Assembly: GCF_949987535.1 (NCBI RefSeq)
Contig: NC_080067.1
Span: forward strand, 26,502,039-26,566,038
Length of the DNA stretch: 64,000 bases
Direction: 5' to 3'
Source of the DNA: Balaenoptera acutorostrata
Lineage: Eukaryota; Chordata; Mammalia; Artiodactyla; Balaenopteridae
The notes beneath the pieces are model-generated. The model saw only the letters and a program-made list of their open reading frames with translations. It did not search any database and was not told the origin of the DNA. Positions within the stretch are counted from its first letter, which is position 1. Each line of letters opens with the position of its first letter. This document shows, one piece after another, positions 24,425-36,723 of this stretch. The position numbers and the translations under genes were made by a program.

Positions 24425-24600
24425 GAGGGGGAAAGAGCAAGAACTTTGGGACAAAATCCTCCTAGGTTCAAAGCACAGTACGGATATTCATGACCTGGGT
24501 GACCTTGGGCAAGGTACTTTAATCCTTTAAGCCCCAATTTCCTCGTGTGTAAAATGGACTTAGTATTATTTTGTAGTAATGTAAGAATTGAATAACATAT
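24425..24600 (+). mobile_element. MIR SINE
   Basis: CTAGGTTCAAAGCACAGTAC, GGTGACCTTGGGCAAGGTAC and CAATTTCCTCGTGTGTAAAA: a clear sense MIR. Confidence 0.85.
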
Positions 24601-24714
24601 ATATATTTTATATATCCTTACATATATTTGTATATCAGATTAGCAAAGATACACATAGAGATGAGATATATAGATACAGATACATAGATATAGATATAGA
24701 TACAGATACAGATC
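24596..24714. repeat. AT-rich / (GATA)n simple repeat
   Basis: TATATA-rich start, then repeated TAGATA and ACAGATACAGATA units to 24714. Confidence 0.85.
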
Positions 24715-25519
24715 TCCCCTAGAAAACCTGATATCTAGGCTCTCAACAAATCACAGTTCCCTTCTCCTGCTGGGCTGACCTTGCACTTGGCATTGCTGAT
24801 GCCCCAGCTTCTTTTGAAAAGTAAGCCTGGGTGACAGTTGCAACAGAAGAGCCTCTATTGCAGGGAATCTTCATCTGTCCCAGCCCAGAGGAGCTGGCAG
24901 GGAGGGCGAGGTGCCTGGAGGGCCACGGCCAGCCTGTCCTCAAGGAACAGACCAGGACTTTCAGCAGGGACTTCACCGGTGTCCCAGCCTGACTCTTCAG
25001 GACAGCTGACCATTCTGCTAAGACCATCTGTCTAACCGCTTCTTGGTTCAAAGAAAGGAACCACTGTGGCTACAGCCCAGCTTTCCAGGGAGAGTGAGTG
25101 CTGTCACCTTTTGCTAGGTCCCCAGGAAGCCATCTCCTGCCCCTGTGGAAATGCCAATACCACCCTGTGTCCCGCAAAACCAGAGACCGACCCTCAGTCA
25201 TGCCATGAAAGACAACGCAAACATACAAGCAAAACCTATTCTAGTGGAGGACTTAATTGATCCTGCAAGAACCATGTTGATGGCTAGCCAGTGCCCACCT
25301 CAAGCCCTGTGGCAGTCTTTGGGATGCTCTGGCAGCCAGACTTGGCTAGTATTCACTAGCGATCCAACACATTCCCTAACCCGTCCTCTCCCTAGGAGGC
25401 TTCAGTGGGAGTGCCCTCTGCTGATGCCACGGGTTGCTGCCCAGTCCATCCTTCTGGATGAATTGCTTGATTTTCCTGTTCAGCCCTCGTGCACGGCTCG
25501 GAGATTGGCCTTCTCTGCA

Positions 25520-25650
25520 GGGGGCATCATCTTGTCTCATGCTTGTCGTGTACTGGACCCTCTGGATGCTGAAAAAAGTCAGTGGACCTTGCCCTCGAGG
25601 TGCTCACAGTCTGCTACGGGGGGCAAACAGACAGACAGACAGACAGCAAA
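25520..25650 (-). mobile_element. L2 fragment with (GACA)n
   Basis: ACTGGACCCTCTGGATGCTG and CCTCGAGGTGCTCACAGTCT resemble antisense L2. A short CAGA/GACA repeat follows at about 25627-25650. Confidence 0.45.
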
Positions 25651-26044
25651 AGCACCAAAAGACTGCTACAGCAGGGGTTGGCAGGGACGGGGAGAGCGCA
25701 GAATACATGGAAACTGAAGTGGTATATTTAGAAGAATGACTTTCAAACTGCTCAAATGAGAAATGGATGATCTGTAAAACACTCAGAACTATTGATGATT
25801 CACCAGCGTGTGGCATGTCCATGGCTGAGCACGCTAAGCTAGTGAGTCAGCCCCAGCAAGAGAGAGACCAACAAGAGGCCGACTGTAGCGTCACCTGTGC
25901 ATATGCCCAGGGGCTCCTGAATCCAGCATAGGGAGCAGTGCTTGGGACCAGACATCGCAGCTCAGAGAGACCCTGCTCAGGGCTTTGAGGACAGGAGGAA
26001 ACTGGATCATAGGGAAAGAAGAACAGTGAGGGCAGTGGGGGACC

Positions 26045-26250
26045 ATTCACTCATTCATCTAACAGGGGCTTCCGGGGCACTAGGACAAGGTTCTGAGATT
26101 TGGGGATAACAGTCAGAGCCCCTGTCCTCAGTGAGCTCGTAGTCCTGCACTATAATAATTACACTACCATTTCATAGCACTATAGGAGCTCAGTGGGGAC
26201 CTAAGTGAGGGAAGCTGGGGAGGCTTCAAGGAGGAGGTAACAATGAAACA
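26045..26250 (-). mobile_element. L2 LINE fragment
   Basis: CCCTGTCCTCAGTGAGCTCG, TAATAATTACACTACCATTT and GAGGCTTCAAGGAGGAGGTA follow the antisense L2 3' order. Confidence 0.55.
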
Positions 26251-26439
26251 CTCACATGATAGTTGAAAGAGACAAAGATTGAGCTATCAGTTGGCTGGGG
26301 GTCACAATGCAAGGGACTTATTATGCGGGACAATGGCACAACAGTACTCGTGAGATAACTACCTCCCGATAGGGTCCAGACACAGAACAGGAACTCTTGT
26401 AAAGACATCCGAGTCATATCAGGGAAAAGCTAATATAGA

Positions 26440-27000
26440 TAGATTTTCCCTTAAAAGCTTGAAAACATACTCAATCTACTTCATGGAAAGAGTAATGTAA
26501 AATAAAACTACACTGAGATAGTATTTATCACCTATCAGATGGGCAAAAGTCCCAAGTTTGACAGCATGCTCTGTTGTTGAGGTTTTGAAAGAACATTCTC
26601 ACACGCTATGAGAGAGAGAGCATATTGGTATAATCCCTAGCAATGGAAAATTTGCAACATTTGTCAAAATTTAAACTGCATATACTCTTTGACCTAGCAA
26701 TTTCGCTTGTAGGGATTTATTCTACAGATATATTTACACACTTAGGAAATGTTATATATACATATAAGATTATTCATTGTGTCATTATTAGTACAAGACT
26801 GGAAATAACCCAATGTTCATATTAGGAGACTGGTTAAATAAATTATTTCATATTAAATAATATTATACAACTTAAAAAAAAATAAAAAATCTCCAAGACA
26901 AACGCTAAGTGAAAAAAGCAAAGTACAGTATAGTATGTAACAAGCTACCTTTGGTGTGAGAAAGGAGAAAAATGGGAATCTATATTCATTGATTATATAT
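26440..27000 (+). mobile_element. old L1M LINE fragment
   Basis: Decayed ORF2 end: ACTACACTGAGATAGTATTT, CTATCAGATGGGCAAAAGTC, TTTGACCTAGCAATTTCGCT, TAGGGATTTATTCTACAGAT, AGACTGGTTAAATAAATTAT. Several frameshifts; no open frame. Confidence 0.85.
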
Positions 27001-27014
27001 TCATAAAATGCTTA

Positions 27015-27370
27015 AGTATAACTGTCAGGATATGCTAGGTTATGCTGCAGTAACAAGAGACTAAAATTTCAGTGAATTATACAGCAATTTTTTATTTTTA
27101 TTGTGTGCACTTCATGTCCATTAAAGACTGGCTGCAGCTCTTCCCCCCTCACTGTGAGACCCAGGCTGATAGACCATTAGGGAACTTTGCAGATTTCATG
27201 GCAGAGGGAGAGGGACGTGGCACCGTGAATTAACTGGCTGTTAAATCTACCACCCGGGTGTGAACCAAACAATACTTCTGCCCGCTTTTTGTTGGCCAAG
27301 CAAGTCACATGACCACTATTGAGCGCAACAGGACAAAAATGTATATCCTGTATTGAAGAGTACCGTAAAT
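27015..27370 (+). repeat. ancient interspersed repeat, second copy of unnamed family
   Basis: GCTAGGTTATGCTGCAGTAA at the start and GGCCAAGCAAGTCACATGAC near the end, parallel to 6490-6830. A short perfect hairpin (CAAGCCTG-TTGA-CAGGCTTG) follows at 27379-27398. Confidence 0.5.
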
Positions 27371-28592
27371 CACATGATCAAGCCTGTTGACAGGCTTGTA
27401 TAAGCCTCTCACTGGAAGGGGAAGCAACTAATTATGAACAATAATGCAATTTGTCACTAAGAAATTAATGGAACGGTGATCACCTGTGGGATAAGGTTGG
27501 GGAAATTGGTTGGATAGGAAATAGCAATAAGATGGACACTTTCACGTAGCACATATATATATTTGAACTATGTGGAGATATTATCTATTCAAAAATATAA
27601 ATAATTGTTGGCAAGTAGCCACATAAAAGTATATCCATGTCTCTCTTTCCTATGACATGAATATTGGATACATAATCTGAATCCACAGATAAGTTCCTGA
27701 CATATTATTGATAGCAGTTCCTAATAATTCTTACTCAGAAGCGTCTCAAGGTCAGTAACTCAGATCAGTACAAAAGCAGTTCTCCATGCTCCATTCAGAG
27801 AAGAGTAACTGCTGGGAACACCACAGAAGAGACAAGTCTGGATCTACTTTATCTGGTTTGAGGACCCAAGTGACTCAGTGGGGAGCATCGTAGCCCCTGG
27901 GCCTTCACCCAGCGTGGGATACCAGGGACCCAGGACAGGATAGATAGATAACAAACCTAGGGCAGCTGGCAGGCGTGTAAACAGCAAGTGATTAAAGCTC
28001 ATGGGAAACCAGAGTTTAGCACCTAGAAGGCAAGACCAAGAATCAGATCTAAGACAGAAGGAAGGCCATTAACTTAAAAATGAACTTTAAGGTGGGAAAC
28101 TAAAAAGATGAGACAGGGGTCAGGAGGTGGAGTGCAGGGTGAATGGGGGAGCAGTTCAAGGCCAAAGTCAAGACAGCAAAAGGAACAAAAGCCCCAGGTT
28201 TCCGGGCTATGAGCTGAGGGGGTGGCAGTCCAAGAGCTGAAAGTTTCTGGGAAGGACCCCATGGCAGCCCAGAGCATGAGCCCACCAAAGGCTGGGCCCC
28301 AAGAGCACTGTGTCTGGGATTTCAGAATTCATCCTGTGGCTCTCGGTGGTATTACCAGGAGTTTATAATCCGCGGGGAATCTTACAGAGGAGGGTCCCGA
28401 AGCCCACCAGAGGGCAGCAGGGATTGCTTGAGGGGTTAAAACAGTTACCTGTGCACACAGCTCCTGCACTTGCAGATGCTCTGAAGATGCCTCTGTGGGC
28501 CTTAGTGGCCTTCGCATGGAGATGGAGGGTCTCCGTGAGACTGGGTACATGGTTGATCATTCTCTCCTGTGATACTGCTTTCTGTCTTCCAG

Positions 28593-28741
28593 TATCATTT
28601 CAACCCCTCGCAGTCTGTCCTGGTGATGGAAGGTGATGACATTGGGAACATCAACCATGCCCTCCAGAAGGTCTCCTACATCAACTCCAGGCAGTTCCCA
28701 ACCGCGGGTGTGCGGCGCCTGAAAGTCTCTTCCAAGGTCCA
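28593..28741 (+). CDS. CLSTN2: CLSTN2 exon, membrane-proximal ectodomain 1
   Basis: 149 nt, entering in phase 0 and leaving with two bases (CA) of a Gln codon completed by the next exon. Translation starts YHFNPSQSVLVMEGDDIGNI and ends RRLKVSSKV(Q). This is calsyntenin-specific sequence between the LG domain and the membrane, outside the cell. Acceptor TCTGTCTTCCAG, donor CA|GTGAGT. I placed the end at 28741 because that is the only GT that keeps the frame with the next exon. Confidence 0.95.
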
Positions 28742-28899
28742 GTGAGTGGACGCCGGGCAGCCTGGGGCTCAGCCAAGGCATCAGGGATGGTCCCTAGGAA
28801 TGTTCTCTCGCAAAACAGGATTCACCTCTCTTCAACTATTGGCAGCTTCTCTGCTCTCCCTATGAGGACACCCCAATGGATCTGTGTTCTCTTTTTGTT

Positions 28900-29357
28900 G
28901 TTTCTTTTTTAAGTGAAATATAGTTGACATACAATGTTTTGTTAGTTTCAGGTGTACTGCTTAGTGATCTGATATTTACATACACTATGAAATGATCACT
29001 ATGATAAGTCTGGTAACCATATGTCCCTATACATAGTTATTACAATGTTATTGACCATATTCCTTATGCTGTATGTTACATCCCTGTGGATTTTTTATTT
29101 TATAACTGGAGGTGCGTACCTCTTAATCTCCTTCACCTATTTCACCCCACCCCCAACCCCCTCCCTTCTGGCAACTGCCTGTTCTCTGAATCCATGAGTT
29201 TGTTTTTGTTTTGTTTTTTAGATTCCACATATAAGTGAAACCATACGGTCTTTCTCTGTCTGACTTACTTCACTTAGCATAACACCCTCTAGATCTATTT
29301 GTGTTGTTGCCAATTGCAAGATTTTATTTTTTTTCTCATGACTTAGTAATATTCCAT

Positions 29358-29409
<52 letters not shown>

Positions 29410-31095
29410 CATCATTTATTGTTATTATAGTATTAATGTATGTTAAATATATACTATGTTACAAATATATATCATAAATATATATATACTATATATATAT
29501 ACACATATATATATACATATATACACACACCATAAATATATAAAACCACATCTTCTTTATCCATCCATCTATCCTTGGACAGTTAGGTTGCTTCCATATC
29601 TTGGTTAATGTAAATAATGTTGCAATGAACATTAGTGTGTATATATCTTATCGAATTACCATTTTTATTTTCTTCAGGTAAATACCCAGAAGTGAAATTG
29701 CTGGATTATATGGCAGTTCTATTTTTAGTTTTGGGGGGGGGAACCTCCATACTGTTTTCCATAGTGGTGGCACGAATTTACATCCCCACCAATAGTGTTT
29801 AGGGGTTTCCTTTTCTCTACATGCTTGCCAACACTTTTTATTTTATTTTTGATATTAGCCATTCTGACAGAGGTGAGGTGGTACCTCATTGTGGTTTTGA
29901 TTCACATTTCCCTGATGATTAGTGATGTTGAACATCTTTTCATGTGTCTGTTGGCCATCTGTATGTCTTCTTTGCAAAAATGTCTGTTCAGGTCCTCTGC
30001 CCATCTTTTAATTGGGTTATCTGTTTTTTGCTGTTGAGTTGTATAAATTCTTTGTGTATTTTGGATATTAACCCCTCACTATATAAGATTATTTGCAAAT
30101 ATCTTCTCCTATCATCAGGCTGGCTTTTTAAATTGTTGATAGTTTCCTTCACTGTGCAAAAGCTTTTTAGTTGGATGTAGTCCCATGTGTTTATTTTTGC
30201 TTTTGCTTCCATTGCCTGAGGAGACAGATTCAAAAAAATATTGCTAAGACTGATGTCAAAGGGCATACTGCCTATGCTTTCTTCTAGGAGTTTTATGGTT
30301 TCATGTCTTACTCATTCTGAGTTTACTTTTGTGTATGGTGTGAGAAAGTAGTCCAGTTTGATTCTTTTGCATGTAGATGTCCAGTTTTCCCAACACCAGT
30401 TATTGAAGAAGCTGTCTTTTCCTCATTTTATATTCTTGCCTCCTTTATCATTGATTAATTGACCATATATGCATGGGTTCAGTTCTGAGCTCTCTATTCT
30501 GTTCCATTGATTTATGTGTCTGTTTTTTGTGCCAATACCATACTGTTTGGATTACTCTAGCTTGGTAGCATAGTCTGAAGTCAAGAGTGTGATACTTTCA
30601 GCTTTGCCCTTCTTTCTCAAGATTGTTTTGGCTATTTGAGATCTTTTATGGTTTTAAACAAATTTTAGAATTATTTATTCTAGTTTGGTGAAAAATACCA
30701 TTGGCATTTTGATAGAGATTGCATTGAATCTGTAGATTGCCTTGGGTCGTATGGTCATATTAATAATATTAATTCTTCCAATCCATGAGCATGGTATATC
30801 TTTCCATTTGTTTGTAATGTCTTTAATTTCTTTCATCAATGTCTTGTAGTTTTCTGAGTAGAGGTCTTCTACCTCCTTGGTTAGATTTATCCCTAGGTAT
30901 TTTATTCTTTTTGATGCAATTGTAAATGGAATTGTTTTTTAATTTCTTTTTCTGATAGGTTGTTGTCAGTGTACAGAAACGCAACAGATTTCTGTATATT
31001 AATGTTGTATCTTGCAACTTACTGAATTAATTTATTAGTTCTAATAGATTTTGGTAGCATCTTTAGGATTTTTCTGTGTATAGTATCATGCTCAA
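28900..31095 (-). mobile_element. L1 LINE, antisense, ~2.2 kb
   Basis: Reads from the reverse of the 3' UTR (ATATAGTTGACATACAATG, TTTCAGGTGTACTGC) into the reverse of ORF2 (TAGATTCCACATATAAGTGA, ACATTTCCCTGATGATTAGT, GTCCAGTTTTCCCAACACCA). The minus-strand frame is broken many times. 5'-truncated. A TG/TA microsatellite lies within it. Confidence 0.93.
29357..29564. repeat. (TG)n(TA)n microsatellite inside L1
   Basis: GT repeat then long TA repeats with CA patches. It sits at the point where the ORF2 end meets the 3' UTR, a common place for such expansion. Confidence 0.88.
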
Positions 31096-31376
31096 CAAAT
31101 GTTTATTAATTGAATTAAATTAACCAACCTAGCCTTGATAGAGCTCCTAAATACCATGAGTATGCAAGAGAAAGAAAAGGCATGGTTCTTGTCCCCAGGG
31201 ATCAGAGTTAAATTAAGGAGATGAGACTATCACTGTGACCTTTAAATAACACCCTTACTGGCCTATCCAATCATTTCTCAGCCAAACAGCTGCTTGGGAG
31301 GGCAGCTAGGAAGGGGACCCCAGAAAAACTCCTGAGAAGCAGAAAGGGAGTCACCTGGCACCTGGAGCCAGAAGAA

Positions 31377-31808
31377 GGAACCAGAAAGACAGGAACAAGG
31401 GTTGGAAAGATGGGTCTGCTGACTGCCATGTTGCCAGGGCCTGGGACAGATTCTAGGATAAAGTCCACAGATGGCAATTACATTCAACAGTTCTAGTGAT
31501 GGAGAAAGTGCTCCCACCTCCACACTAAAGGCCACCCCTGGAGGCTGGGGGTAGGGAGCAGGAACCTCCAGGTCAGTGCCACACTGCAGTGAAGAAGAGG
31601 GACCAGACTGGCTAGTCTCCAGCTCTAGGACTAGTTTTCCATAAACGGGCAAGGGGAGGGGTGTCCTCTGTAAATGGTAAGGTTGGTGCCACAAAGGCAA
31701 AATATCTGGGAGCAGGAGCCCACCACTTACTTCCACACCTTGCCCACCCTGGAGAAGTTGGAGTGTCTCAGCCTACCCTTCCCCCAGGAACTTTGCCAAG
31801 GGATGCAA
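31377..31808. repeat. ~432-bp direct duplication, copy 1
   Basis: From GGAACCAGAAAGACAGG to CCAAGGGATGCAA this segment recurs at 35664-36098 with a handful of substitutions (about 96% by eye) and a few bp of indel, in the same orientation and 4287 bp apart. The minus strand has a long open frame in both, but with differences that look neutral. Not recognised as a named transposon; it has no A-tail and no target-site duplication. Confidence 0.9.
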
Positions 31809-31969
31809 GTTGATGTCTGCCACCAGCTGGTGTCCACCCATCATTCCCAGAGCATCTCTCTAGACCCTGGGGTTCTCCATTTTAGCTTAGGTCTTTGGTC
31901 TAGATGATCAGCAGAGAGTGCCAGTGACACACATACTTGATGAGGTCTGATGACACTGTCAGATCTGTC

Positions 31970-32225
31970 AACATTTACTGAGCTCCAACCATGATGCAGG
32001 CTCTTGGGCAGCTTCCTATCTACATGTCATCTGCATTTAAGCCTTACTACTATAAGGTAATTAACTATTCATCCCCACTGTATAGATGAAGAGACTGAGG
32101 CCCACAGGAGTCGTGCTCCTTGCCCAGAGCCTCCCAGCCCAGGAATGGCAGAGCCAGGCACGGACCCTTGCCTGTCTCACTTCCGAGGCTTTGCTCTTGT
32201 TGTCACACCACTCTGGCTCCCAGAT
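31970..32225 (-). mobile_element. MIR SINE
   Basis: ACATTTACTGAGCTCCAACC, TATAGATGAAGAGACTGAGG, CTTGCCCAGAGCCTCCCAGC, AATGGCAGAGCCAGGCACGG: full-length antisense MIR. Confidence 0.88.
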
Positions 32226-32753
32226 ATTTTTGTGGCAGTGTATCAGGAAAAAGGAGTACGATTACAATAGCAGTCTGCTGGCACATCTGGAAGAGGCACC
32301 GCACTTGTGTGATATCCTTGTAGACAGAGAACATATACGCTGTTCCGGCAGGCAGGAGAGTTTAGCCCTGCGGTCTCACTCAGTAAGATGGCTGTAACTA
32401 ACCAGCGAGACGACAATTTATTTACCAAATCCTTATGCACATAACAAGCAGTTGCTGTCTAATTAATGTTGCCATTGATTGCTTTGTTAAAGGATAGTTA
32501 AAGGTCTAATGGTTACTTGTTGCTGGTATAGAAAATTCCTATTTCACCCAGGAGCTAATCTTTTCAAGTCCCTAGATTGCTAGTAGTTTTAACTAAAATG
32601 CGACTTTGAATCTGAATGTCTGTTGACATCCTCAGAGGCTCTCGGGCAGTCAGGATGTCTCGTCGAGGACTAGAGGTGGCTGTATGTAGCTTTGTCCGTG
32701 GCCGGATGATTCCAGGGTTTGCTCTTCAGTTGCCGTGACTGCTGTTTTCCCAG

Positions 32754-32971
32754 GTGCTTTGGAGAAGATGTGTGTATCAGCCTCCCCGACGTGGACGCCT
32801 ACGTGATGGTGCTGCAGGCCGTCGAGCCCCAGATCACCCTCCATGGCACGGACCGCATCTGGAGACCCACTGCCCAGTTTGAAAGCACCAAAGGGGTGAC
32901 CCTCTTCCCCGACATCAAGATTGTGAGCACCTTCACCAAAGCCGAGGACCCCGGTGACTTGAAGACCACAG
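32754..32971 (+). CDS. CLSTN2: CLSTN2 exon, membrane-proximal ectodomain 2
   Basis: 218 nt, entering in phase 2 and leaving in phase 1. Starts (Q)CFGEDVCISLPDVDAYVMV and ends EDPGDLKTT plus one base. It carries two closely spaced cysteines (CFGEDVC) likely to be disulphide bonded, then a beta-rich, Thr/Phe-rich stretch (GVTLFPDIKIVSTF). Extracellular; specific to calsyntenins. Acceptor TGTTTTCCCAG, donor CAG|GTACAG. Confidence 0.95.
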
Positions 32972-35339
32972 GTACAGGCACACACTGGGTTGGGGTGGGT
33001 GGAACCTTAAATTCTCACGTAAAGTATGATTCTCATCAATCACACTTCAGGACAACTGAGATATTGTTCACCATAGTGGGGTAATTTATGATAACGGAAC
33101 AAAAAAGCCTGGAAACAATGCAGATAAATAACAGAGAGGAATGAATGGCTTAGCAAATTGTGGTACCCCCATAGAAGAGGTATGATGTTGGAGGGAAGGC
33201 ACTTATGCAAACAGTAAGTTAAAAAAAAAAGCAAGATGCAAATTACAGAGTAGCTACGTGTAGAGTGATTGCAACTCTGTCAAGAAAAAAAATATGTAGA
33301 AAAATGCCCAGAAGGAAACACACCTAATGCTAACAGTGATATTCTCTGAGAAGCAGAAAAAGAGCCAATTTGTTTCTGCTCCCCTTCACTTCTCTACAAC
33401 TGCAAAATGTTCTGTAGTACACATGTATTATTTTGGTAATGAGAAGAGAAGTTAAAGAAGCATGAAGAAAAAAATAGAGCTGCATCTTAATATATACCCC
33501 GTAAAAGTCTCCTTCAGCAATATCACTCTCAACTCTCAGGGAACTTTCCAGTTGCTTTTTCTAACAGTTTCATTGTTGGGAGGGCTGTTCAGTAAAAGTA
33601 ATTTGAATTGTCTGCCAGGAAGAAACACTGAGTTGCACTGAAGATACATAGTATTCGGCTGGTGGGGGGAGAGGGATGGAAGGATATGGAAGGAAGGCAG
33701 GAAAACCTGGGGCCCAGATCTACGGGGGGAATACGAATTTGAGAACCATCCTTTGCTGCCTCCTCCAAAAGAATGTTTTCAACTCTCCCTCTCCCCCTCC
33801 CCCTCCCAAAGCAGCTGCTAACGATGTGCTAGTGCCAGTGGGCCTGAGTCCCTGAAGGGCTGCTTCTATAATAATCCTAACTACCCACTGCCTTAAACCA
33901 CGCTGGTCCCCAGCAAATGGGATGCCTGGCAAGACAGCCCTTCTTAGCTCACAAAAATAGATGGTGTTATACCACCTGTCTGGGCAGGACCATGTCCCAG
34001 TTACACTCCAAGGTGCATTAGGTCGTGTGATCTTCCCTCTTGCCCTCATCTGTGGCTAATATCAGACAGGAGAAGGAAGGGCCTCCGACTGCGGTGGCTG
34101 CAGGCCGTAGCTGAGAGTATCTGGATTCCCGAGGCCTGACATCAGCCTATAGGCAACGCAGGGACAAGCAATTATCTGGGTCCACATCTCACCTTCTGTT
34201 TATGAGAGGTGCATGCAGACTGCATAGCCAAGTGCCCGAGAGCTATTGTTAGTACTTTTTAAATTTCACTTATATCGTTGTAAGAATAATCATTATTATG
34301 GGTGCCGTAAACAAGCAGGCTAATGGCATCTGCCACCCGTGACCCTCTCCACCACCATCTTCTGCCCTCATCGACTCACTCTTTGTGCTGTTTCAGTACC
34401 AATGACACCACACCCCTCTCTCCCTCTGTGTTAGCTTACATGTCTACTCACTCTCTACCCTCGGCCTGGAAGGTCTCTCTCTGTCCCGTTCCCCATTATT
34501 GCTGACAAAAATCTCTACCTTCAACCCCTCTTCCAGAAGACCCCAGGCTGGTACTGTACACGCCCAACCACTCTGTATGCTTCCAGCCACTAGCACTCTC
34601 TCTCACACACATTGGCGAGCCCTCGGTGGTGATTATCTGTTTATTAAACCAGACAAGGATCTCCTCCAGGGCCCAACTTATTGATTTGCCAGTAAGTCCC
34701 TTAGCCCAGTACAGTCCCTTCAGCACAGTGGAAATCAGGGAAACTGATGGAAGATTTTGTCCATATGCAAGCACAAGAGAATGAGAGAAAATGGTGGGGT
34801 GAACACGGCCCCTACCTAGGGTGAGCAATCAGTCAGCAGTTGGGTCATAGGAGCCAGGATGGCCCAACCTGACCTGACAAGAGTACGGCTCCCAAGAAAA
34901 CCCAGAAACCACAAGCCATTTGAAAGAGAGATATACGTGTACCATTATTAATGACAGACTTCGTTAAGTGTATATTAATGTGCTTTTAGATTTTGCCAAC
35001 GCTACACGAAGCCATTGAGATTGGCAAGCATTTAAAAAGTAAGTGTACAAAATTATTTATAACAACATATATCCATTGAGAGCAAAAAATGTTTCTGGTA
35101 TCCCTTAAAAATTAAACAAAATAAAACAATTATTTAAAATAGCTCTCTCACTTTTTGTGAATCCTTTTAAAATTTGTTTTCATAAATGTTTTATCACGCA
35201 CAAAATACACCAGTCTGCTTAATGAGTAAATATACTTATTTAAATGATCTCTAGTTCACAGATTTTTCAATAAAAGCCCGCAAGATCAAAAATATTCGAA
35301 GACCACCGACCCAGACGTTGAGACTTTCACAAAGTGTGG

Positions 35340-35545
35340 GATCAGAAAGTCGTGGTTGCCATCCAGCTCCTCCCCTGTTGTCTGTGTGACCCCAGGCAAT
35401 CCACCCCACCCCACCCCATGGACTGTCCATTCCCCCATCAGTAAAATGGGAAAATAGTAATAGTACCCCCTCTAGTGTCTGTCTGTTAGGATTTCCTTTG
35501 CACTGTGCCTAGTGTATAGCAAGGACTCCATAACTACTAATCACT
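35340..35545 (+). mobile_element. MIR SINE
   Basis: CTGTGTGACCCCAGGCAATC, CATCAGTAAAATGGGAAAAT, AATAGTACCCCCTCTAGTG, CACTGTGCCTAGTGTATAG: sense MIR. Confidence 0.85.
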
Positions 35546-35663
35546 TTTATTTTAAAGTAGGATTTTCATTTAGGACTGCCAACCTGTCCAGCATTCAAAT
35601 ACTCAGACACTCCTCTGGGAAACTTGGGGTCATAGTATCAGGCAAGGACAGCTAGGCTGTCCA

Positions 35664-36098
35664 GGAACCAGAAAGACAGGAACAAGGGTTGGAAAGATGG
35701 GTCTGCTGACTGCCATGTTGCCGGGGCCTGGGACAGATGCCAGGATAAAGTCCACAGACGGCAATTACATTCAACAGTTCTAGTGATGGAGAAAGTGCTC
35801 CCACCTCCACACTAAAGGCCACCCCTGGAGGCTGGGGGTAGGGAGCAGGCATCTCCAGGTCAGCGCCACACTGCAGTGAAGAAGAGGGACCAGACTGGCT
35901 AGTCTCCAGCCTTAGGACCAGGCTTCCATAAACGGGCAAGGGGAGGGGTGTCCTCTGTAAATGGTAGGGTTGGTGCCACAAAGGCAAAAACTCTGGGAGC
36001 AGGAGCCCACCACTTACTTCCACACCTTGCCCACCCTGGAGAAGAGGATGGAGTGTCTCCGCCTACCCTTTCCCCAGGAACTTTGCCAAGGGATGCAA
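35664..36098. repeat. ~435-bp direct duplication, copy 2
   Basis: Second copy of 31377-31808. Both outer borders are sharp and the flanking sequence is unrelated (CAGCTAGGCTGTCC on the left, CAGTTTGCCAACTAG on the right). Copy 2 has GAAGAGGATGGAG where copy 1 has GAAGTTGGAG. Confidence 0.9.
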
Positions 36099-36169
36099 CA
36101 GTTTGCCAACTAGACTAACCAATTTACTTATTTAATTGTATCACCAGTGCAGCTCCACTTGAGCAATGT

Positions 36170-36330
36170 GTCGTCATACTGCTCCATGCCAGCCCCTCAG
36201 ATACTGAAGAGTTAGTCACACCAAGCGCTTCTGCCCTTGAGAAGCGCAGAGTCCACTGGGAGAGACAGAGACACACACCATGACCATGCGGGGAAAGCTA
36301 TGAGAGCCTGGTGGAGGGGCACTCATCTCT
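36170..36330 (-). mobile_element. L2 LINE fragment
   Basis: CTTCTGCCCTTGAGAAGCGC and CCACTGGGAGAGACAGAGAC resemble antisense L2; weak. Confidence 0.4.
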
Positions 36331-36354
36331 GGTCCCAAAGGAGACCAATCCTTC

Positions 36355-36525
36355 TTGAGCATCTATCCTGTGCAACACATTGTTCTCAATCCTCTCAATG
36401 CCCTTACCCTCTTTACAGATAAGCAAATTGAGGGGTAGGTGGTTTCTCTAATACTATACGGCTTCTCAGGAGCAGCGCTGGTATTCAAATTCACATCTTT
36501 TGACTGCTGTGTTCACGCTCTTCAC
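36355..36525 (-). mobile_element. MIR SINE
   Basis: TTGAGCATCTATCCTGTGCA, TTTACAGATAAGCAAATTGA and CTGGTATTCAAATTCACATC: antisense MIR, about 200 bp before the next exon. Confidence 0.8.
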
Positions 36526-36723
36526 ATAAATTCGTGCCGCCCAGCCTCAAGGGCTGCCTGGACATCCGTCCGAGCAGTGGAGGTGATATTTGGGATCACC
36601 CAGCCTCTCCTCCTGACCCAGCCTGAACCTGGGGTTCAGTCACGGAGGAGGAGGAGGAAGTGTCAGGGCCATGATCTGAGCTGTCCTCACTCCTGTGTTT
36701 TCCACGTGTCTGTCTTCCCACAG

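Larger units (their letters stand above)
21286..28592 (+). other. CLSTN2: CLSTN2 intron, 7.3 kb
   Basis: GTAAGG to TTCCAG. Carries MIR copies (22590, 23905, 24425), L2 fragments (22820, 25520, 26045), AT/GATA-rich simple repeat (24596-24714), an old L1M (26440-27000) and the second copy of the unnamed family (27015-27370). The rest (for example 21300-22580, 27400-28590) is unique sequence without a recognisable gene. Confidence 0.85.
28742..32753 (+). other. CLSTN2: CLSTN2 intron, 4.0 kb
   Basis: GTGAGT to TTCCCAG. More than half is an antisense L1 (28900-31095). It is followed by one member of a ~432-bp duplicated sequence (31377-31808) and a MIR (31970-32225). 32230-32750 is unique sequence with nothing recognised. 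Confidence 0.88.
32972..36723 (+). other. CLSTN2: CLSTN2 intron, 3.75 kb
   Basis: GTACAG to TTCCCACAG. Mostly unique sequence up to 35300. Then a MIR (35340-35545), the second copy of the 432-bp duplication (35664-36098), an L2 fragment (36170-36330) and another MIR (36355-36525) follow. No extra exon seen. Confidence 0.88.

Noticed and set aside
25621..25650. GACA repeat as a sex-linked-type satellite
   Set aside because: Only a few units attached to an L2 relic; an ordinary short simple repeat.
31278..31736. 152-codon minus-strand frame
   Set aside because: It lies in one copy of the ~432-bp duplicated sequence. The sister frame at 35652-36023 has neutral-looking changes, there is no family likeness and no splice context.
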